Source: G963708235 sp963708235
GTDB taxonomy: Bacteria > Actinomycetota > Acidimicrobiia > Spongiisociales > UBA5794
Direction: 5' to 3'
Length of the DNA: 64,000 bases
NCBI GenBank assembly: GCA_963708235.1
Contig: OY970200.1
Coordinates: forward strand, 2,604,001-2,668,000
In this document: positions 60,390 to 64,000 of the stretch, in pieces
How the letters are laid out: each line of letters starts with the position of its first letter
Position numbering within the stretch: position 1 is the stretch's first letter
Notes under the pieces: generated by a model
Databases searched by the model: none
What the model was told of the DNA's origin: nothing
The model's input: the letters and a program-made list of their open reading frames with translations, nothing else
Made by a program: the position numbers and the translations under genes

Positions 60390-61196
60390 TCAGGCCCGCT
60401 GTCTGGCCGCTGCCATTGGCGCCCCCAACAGCACCGAGGCCCGTTGCGCCGTGTCCATCACCTCGGACGCCAACCCGGGGAGACGCTCCGGTGTCACCCG
60501 GATTCCCGGACCCGACACCGAGACGGCGGCGATCACGCTGCCGGTCTGATCGCGGATCGGGGCGGCGACACACACCACGCCCGGTACCCGCTCCTCTGCA
60601 TCGATGGCGTAGCCCTGCTCGGCACACCGCGCCAGCTCGTCGCTCATCTGGTTCGGGTCGACGATGGTGGCCGGCGTCAACGCCACCGGCGGGCTCTCGT
60701 CGAGTACCCGCCTCACCTCGTCCGGGGGAAGCTCGGACAACATCGCCTTGCCCAACGCCGTGCAGTAGGCGGGATGCCGACCTCCGGGGAGCGACTGGAT
60801 CCCGAGTTCGCTCCTTCCGTGGGCGATGGCGAGATAGAGCACGTCGCCGCCCTCGAGGATGCCGAGGCTGGCGGTCTCGTTGACCTCGTCCGCCAACTCG
60901 TCGAGGAGCACCTGGGCCTCGGCGACAAACGACATCCCGTCGAGGAACCGACACCCGATCTCGAAGGCCCCGGGCCCGATCTCGTATTTTCCGGTGCGGT
61001 GACGCACCAGATCACGGCTCCGCAGCGATTCCAACATCCGTAGCGTCGTCGTCGGGTGCAGCCCGACCTCCCTGGCCAGCGTGGAGAGGTCGCTGCGACC
61101 CAGCTCCCCCACCGCCATCAACACATCGAGGGCCCGCACCACGGCACGGATCCGATAGCCCTGGCTTCTCTCGTCGTCGACATCCACGATTTTCAC
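60390..61196 (-). CDS. IclR family transcriptional regulator
   Basis: A 268-residue regulator. The N-terminal winged helix reads RALDVLMAVGELGRSDLSTL and REVGLHPTTTLRMLESLRSR. The C-terminal IclR effector domain includes YLAIAHGRSELGIQSLPGG, CTALGKAMLSELP and GYAIDAEERVPGVVCVAAPI. GTG 61196 is preferred over GTG 61244: the longer form adds 16 unlike residues, and an AAAGGG site lies between the two. IclR proteins control catabolic genes in response to small organic acids; the ligand is unknown. It lies just upstream of the M14 gene on the same strand and may regulate it. Confidence 0.88.
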   Translation of the reverse strand: MKIVDVDDERSQGYRIRAVVRALDVLMAVGELGRSDLSTLAREVGLHPTTTLRMLESLRSRDLVRHRTGKYEIGPGAFEIGCRFLDGMSFVAEAQVLLDELADEVNETASLGILEGGDVLYLAIAHGRSELGIQSLPGGRHPAYCTALGKAMLSELPPDEVRRVLDESPPVALTPATIVDPNQMSDELARCAEQGYAIDAEERVPGVVCVAAPIRDQTGSVIAAVSVSGPGIRVTPERLPGLASEVMDTAQRASVLLGAPMAAARQRA

Positions 61197-61327
61197 GGTG
61201 TGCAATGGCCCTTTATCTAGTGCAACGCAGACCGTAGCCACCACCCCCGGCGGTCCGCAATGGTTTTTCGCGAAGTCTGCGCCCGTTCCCCCGCCGTCAC
61301 CCCGATGGCTGTGTCATACTGCGGCGC

Positions 61328-61960
61328 ATGCTGACATCCCCCTCATGGCAGGGCGCAAAGCGTCTCGCCGCCCTCACCCTCGCCCTCACCCTGACCGTCG
61401 CCGCCTGCTCCGGCGATGACGAGCCAGAGGTCGCCGGACCGGAACTCGTCGGACCGTTGTGCGATCTGCTCCCTCAACCCGGGGAACCCGGTGGGCCCGA
61501 TGCCCTGGTCGACGAGCCCGCCGACATCGCGCTCACCTGGCTCCCGGTCGGCACCGACTTCGAAGCCGGCGTGCGGTCCTCGGGACTCGACACCGAACTC
61601 AACATCGCCGACGGGGTCACCATCCTCGTCCCCTCCGACGACGCCTTCGACGCCGCCATGTCGCAGGACACCATCGACCAGCTCCTCCTCTTCGACCACG
61701 ACGAGATGCGGACCCTGATCGAATCCCACATCATCGAGGGACGGATGACCCTCGATGAGCTGCGCCAGGCCGGTACCGTCGAAACCAGAAGCGGGGAGAC
61801 CCTCGCCATCGGCACCAACGGGAACATGGTCCGGTTCGACGACCGCTCCGAGACCATCTGCGCCGGTTACGAGGTCGCCAATGCCACCATCCACATCGTC
61901 GACGGAGTCCTCGGCGTCATCCCGGAACCCTCCCCCGAGGGTGAACCCGGAGTCGGCTGA
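61328..61960 (+). CDS. Fasciclin (FAS1)-domain lipoprotein
   Basis: A 210-residue lipoprotein with signal and lipobox (LTVAACSGDD). A fasciclin domain follows with GVTILVPSDDAFDAAM (H1 box-like), LLLFDHDEMRTLIESHIIEG and ATIHIVDGVLGVIP (H2-like). FAS1 domains bind other surface molecules. CATACT at 61315-61320 lies 7 nt before ATG 61328 without a ribosome-binding site, so it is probably leaderless. It is divergent from the IclR gene. Confidence 0.85.
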   Translation: MLTSPSWQGAKRLAALTLALTLTVAACSGDDEPEVAGPELVGPLCDLLPQPGEPGGPDALVDEPADIALTWLPVGTDFEAGVRSSGLDTELNIADGVTILVPSDDAFDAAMSQDTIDQLLLFDHDEMRTLIESHIIEGRMTLDELRQAGTVETRSGETLAIGTNGNMVRFDDRSETICAGYEVANATIHIVDGVLGVIPEPSPEGEPGVG

Positions 61961-61995
61961 GAACCGGGACGTCCCACCGGATCCGAGCATTGCGG

Positions 61996-62771
61996 TTACG
62001 ACTCGTACGGCTCGCGTGGTTCGGGAATCACGGTGACCGAGGTGGCGACCAGCGCCGCCCAGTCGGCGTCGGTGTCGGCATTCCAATCCAGGTTGGGGGC
62101 GTTGGGTCGCCAGGTGCCCTCCACCGTCACCCAGGCGTCATCGGGAGGACGGGGGCCGTCGTAGCCGACCACCTGAACCGAGATCGGGACCCCGTCGGCG
62201 GCGCAGCAGGCGACGAAGAACCGGGTGATCAGGAAGCCCTCCGCCGATTCCGATGAGCGGACGAACCCGACCAGCCGCAACGGCTTGTCGGCGAGACCCT
62301 GCGCCTCGTCGAAGAACGCCCGGGAGCTGAAGTCGTAGAGACCGATCTCGTGCGCACCGTTCACCGGCGACAGCAGTGGGGGCGGCCAGCCACTCGCCGC
62401 CGGGGCGGGCGGGGTCCATGAACCTCCCGCGAGGCGGCGAACGAGCCCAGCGAGCCCGGCGCCACCACAAAGGCGGCGGCGAGCGGGATGATCAACAGCC
62501 AGGCGAGACGGGGTGGTCCGTGATCGTCGTGAGGTCCGATGCCGGCCGAGACCGCGGCGTCGTCGTCCTCGGGTGATCCCGCTGGCCGATCGGCCCCTGA
62601 CCTCCCGGTCAGCACCAGCGCCACGGCAACCAGCGCCAGCACCAACCCGGCGATGATCAGGAACGGCCGCATCACCGGCTTGACGTAGTTGAGGAAGTCG
62701 TCGGTGAGGCTGAGCCGTAGCAACAACAGGGCCACCAGGCCCATCAGCAGACTCTGATATCCCCGGCTCAC
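61996..62771 (-). pseudogene. TIGR03943-family permease partner, frameshifted
   Basis: From GTG 62771 (overlapping the permease stop, GTGA) the frame reads two transmembrane helices (SLLMGLVALLLLRLSL; FLIIAGLVLALVAVALVL), HDDHGPPRLAWLL and a third helix to GSLGSFAASR. It is then correct only in the next frame: SWTPPAPAASGWPPP, IGLYDFSSRAFFD, LRLVGFVRSS, FFVACCAADGVPI. Adding one G to the GGG that faces CCC at 62426-62428 restores a protein of about 258 residues of the TIGR03943 family, which works with DUF318 permeases. The conserved CCAAD motif is intact. It is either a fresh null allele or an assembly error. Confidence 0.82.
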
Positions 62772-63865
62772 AGCAGCCACCACCCGACGAGCAGCGAGGC
62801 GCTGATGGCGGAAGCCAACGCCAGCGGGGCAAACCTGAGAGTGAACGCCCGACCGAAGACTCCGGACTGGAGCGCCACCAGCTTGATGTCGACCATCGGG
62901 CCCACCACCAGGAACACCAGACGCGACGTCAACGAGAACTGCGACAGACCGGCGGCGACGAAGGCATCCGCCTCCGAGCAGATGGCGAGCACGATGGCGA
63001 GCACGGCCATCGTCACCACGGCCATCACCCCGCTCCCGGCGAGGGTGTCGAGCACCGACCGGGGGACGATCACCTGCAGCGTCGCCGCCGTGGCGCTCCC
63101 GATGACGAGGAAGAGCCCGGCGTGGAGGAAGTCATGGGTGGCGGTGGCGATGAAGGTCTGCCACGGGGTGTGACCTCGGCTGACCCGGCGGCGGGCCCGA
63201 TCCACCCACTCCTCGCGGCCCATCTTCACCCAGACCCACCCGACGACGACGGCGGCGAGCAGCGAGGCGAGGAAGCGGGCCAGCGCCATCTCGGGCTGGC
63301 CGGGAAAGGCGACAAAGGTGGCGACGATCACGATCGGGTTGATGGCGGGGGCGGCGAGAAGGAAGGTGAGGGCGGCAGCGGCCGGGGCTCCCTGACCGAC
63401 CAGCCGCCCGGCGATGGGAACCGAGCTGCACTCGCAGCCGGGGAGAGCGACCCCGGCGATCCCGGCCACCGGGACCGCAGCGGCGGCGTTCTTGGGGAGC
63501 AGCTTGGTGAGGGCATCGGGGGGCACGAAGGCGGCAATGGCGCCGCTGATCACCACCCCGAGGACCAGGAAGGGGGCAGCCTGCACCCAGATCGCCATGA
63601 AGATGGTGAACCACATCTCCACGGCCGGGCCGCCGAAGATCGGGCTCAGCATCTCGCGGAAGACAATGGAGAGGATCAGCAGGACGAGCACCACCTCGGC
63701 GGTGGCGTCGCGGCGGGACCGTCCGGACCGGGTGCCGGGGTCGCCGGGCGGTCCGGCTGGGGGCGACGGCACGACCGGCGCCGGGCCGGTGAGGGCCGGG
63801 CCCGTCGGTGCCGGGCCCGTCGGTGCCGGGCCTGTGGATGTCGGTTCGGTGGGAAGCTGGGTCAC
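62768..63865 (-). CDS. DUF318/YraQ-family permease
   Basis: A 365-residue membrane protein with about 8-9 helices. The family motif GVALPGCECSSVPIA, with its Cys pair, is near residue 140, and IVLAICSEADAFVAAGL gives the second conserved half. The first 55 residues are hydrophilic with imperfect TGPAP repeats, an unusual extension. The family is thought to move metals or small oxyanions; some members pair with a TIGR03943 protein under zinc control in Bacillus, as the gene order here suggests. GTG 63865 is the first in-frame start; no clear ribosome-binding site precedes it. Confidence 0.88.
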   Translation of the reverse strand: MTQLPTEPTSTGPAPTGPAPTGPALTGPAPVVPSPPAGPPGDPGTRSGRSRRDATAEVVLVLLILSIVFREMLSPIFGGPAVEMWFTIFMAIWVQAAPFLVLGVVISGAIAAFVPPDALTKLLPKNAAAAVPVAGIAGVALPGCECSSVPIAGRLVGQGAPAAAALTFLLAAPAINPIVIVATFVAFPGQPEMALARFLASLLAAVVVGWVWVKMGREEWVDRARRRVSRGHTPWQTFIATATHDFLHAGLFLVIGSATAATLQVIVPRSVLDTLAGSGVMAVVTMAVLAIVLAICSEADAFVAAGLSQFSLTSRLVFLVVGPMVDIKLVALQSGVFGRAFTLRFAPLALASAISASLLVGWWLL

Positions 63866-63913
63866 GGGGAGGTCACCAGGGTGGCTCGACGGCGGAGTGC
63901 CTGCAAAATGTGT

Positions 63914-63941
63914 GGTGGCCGGGCCTCATGGCCCGGCCACC
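63914..63941. terminator. Perfect 12-bp GC-rich stem-loop
   Basis: GGTGGCCGGGCC and GGCCCGGCCACC pair perfectly around TCAT. It lies upstream of the permease gene and most likely ends transcription from a gene beyond the right edge. Confidence 0.6.
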
Positions 63942-63952
63942 GTCGAGGGTGT

Positions 63953-63984
63953 GATTGGGGGAGGTTACGGTCCCTCCCCCAATC
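63953..63984. terminator. Second perfect 12-bp stem-loop
   Basis: GATTGGGGGAGG and CCTCCCCCAATC pair perfectly around 8 nt. Together with the preceding hairpin it makes a tandem pair like the one after the M14 gene. Confidence 0.6.
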
Positions 63985-64000
63985 CATCGGCTTCGGACTA

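Overview
The window is a high-GC chromosomal segment with actinobacterial features, most likely from the class Acidimicrobiia (an inference). Support comes from GTG and TTG starts, probable leaderless promoters (a TANNNT hexamer 6-9 nt before the start codon), a compact actinobacterial-type Tad pilus operon, CeoB/CeoC-like split TrkA proteins, and secreted proteins with the DRFCP-type SLH-like repeats common in that class. No tRNA, rRNA, CRISPR array, complete transposon or prophage was recognised.

Layout. 0-10 kb: end of a histidine phosphatase gene, a membrane pyrophosphatase of the K+-dependent sequence type, and two K+ uptake systems. The first has two short TrkA proteins, a 49-residue membrane peptide, TrkH and a secreted OB-like protein. 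The second is TrkH plus a double-length TrkA. 10-16 kb: a tandem-repeat array beside a repeat element, a lipoprotein-type LytR-CpsA-Psr protein, and a seven-gene Tad operon on the minus strand. 16-31 kb: housekeeping and surface genes: HAD phosphatase, threonine synthase, SLH-like and seven-bladed propeller proteins, MFS transporter, BTRD1-M23 peptidase, a broken ECF sigma factor with its anti-sigma factor, a GAP-family membrane protein, family 5 uracil-DNA glycosylase, a fibronectin-III protein and a methyltransferase.

31-50 kb is a defence-like island. It holds a nucleotidyltransferase/HTH pair resembling a toxin-antitoxin module, a broken UvrD-type helicase with an N-terminal Vsr/DUF559-like nuclease, a decayed McrA-type head-domain gene, and an 1818-residue Upf1-like helicase with Vsr-like nuclease, tudor-like and DUF3320-like parts. 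A complete type I restriction system follows. Its HsdR carries a C-terminal AlbA_2 (Schlafen-type) domain, and the next gene encodes a DUF3039-like protein. An excisionase-type HTH gene closes the island. The divergent pair of nuclease-helicases is the best candidate for an undescribed system.

50-64 kb: a PLP-dependent dehydratase, a secreted pair, VapBC, DUF2252 and DUF222-HNH proteins, a second tandem array with a repeat element, a secreted M14 carboxypeptidase, an IclR regulator, a fasciclin lipoprotein, and a DUF318 permease with a frameshifted TIGR03943 partner.

Two themes cut across the window. One is a dispersed non-coding repeat family with GGCCCTCCCC termini, present at four intergenic loci; two of its copies abut tandem arrays whose units contain the same terminal sequence. 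The other is four single-nucleotide frameshifts in otherwise well-preserved genes. These are either recent pseudogenes or assembly errors, and reads would have to be checked.
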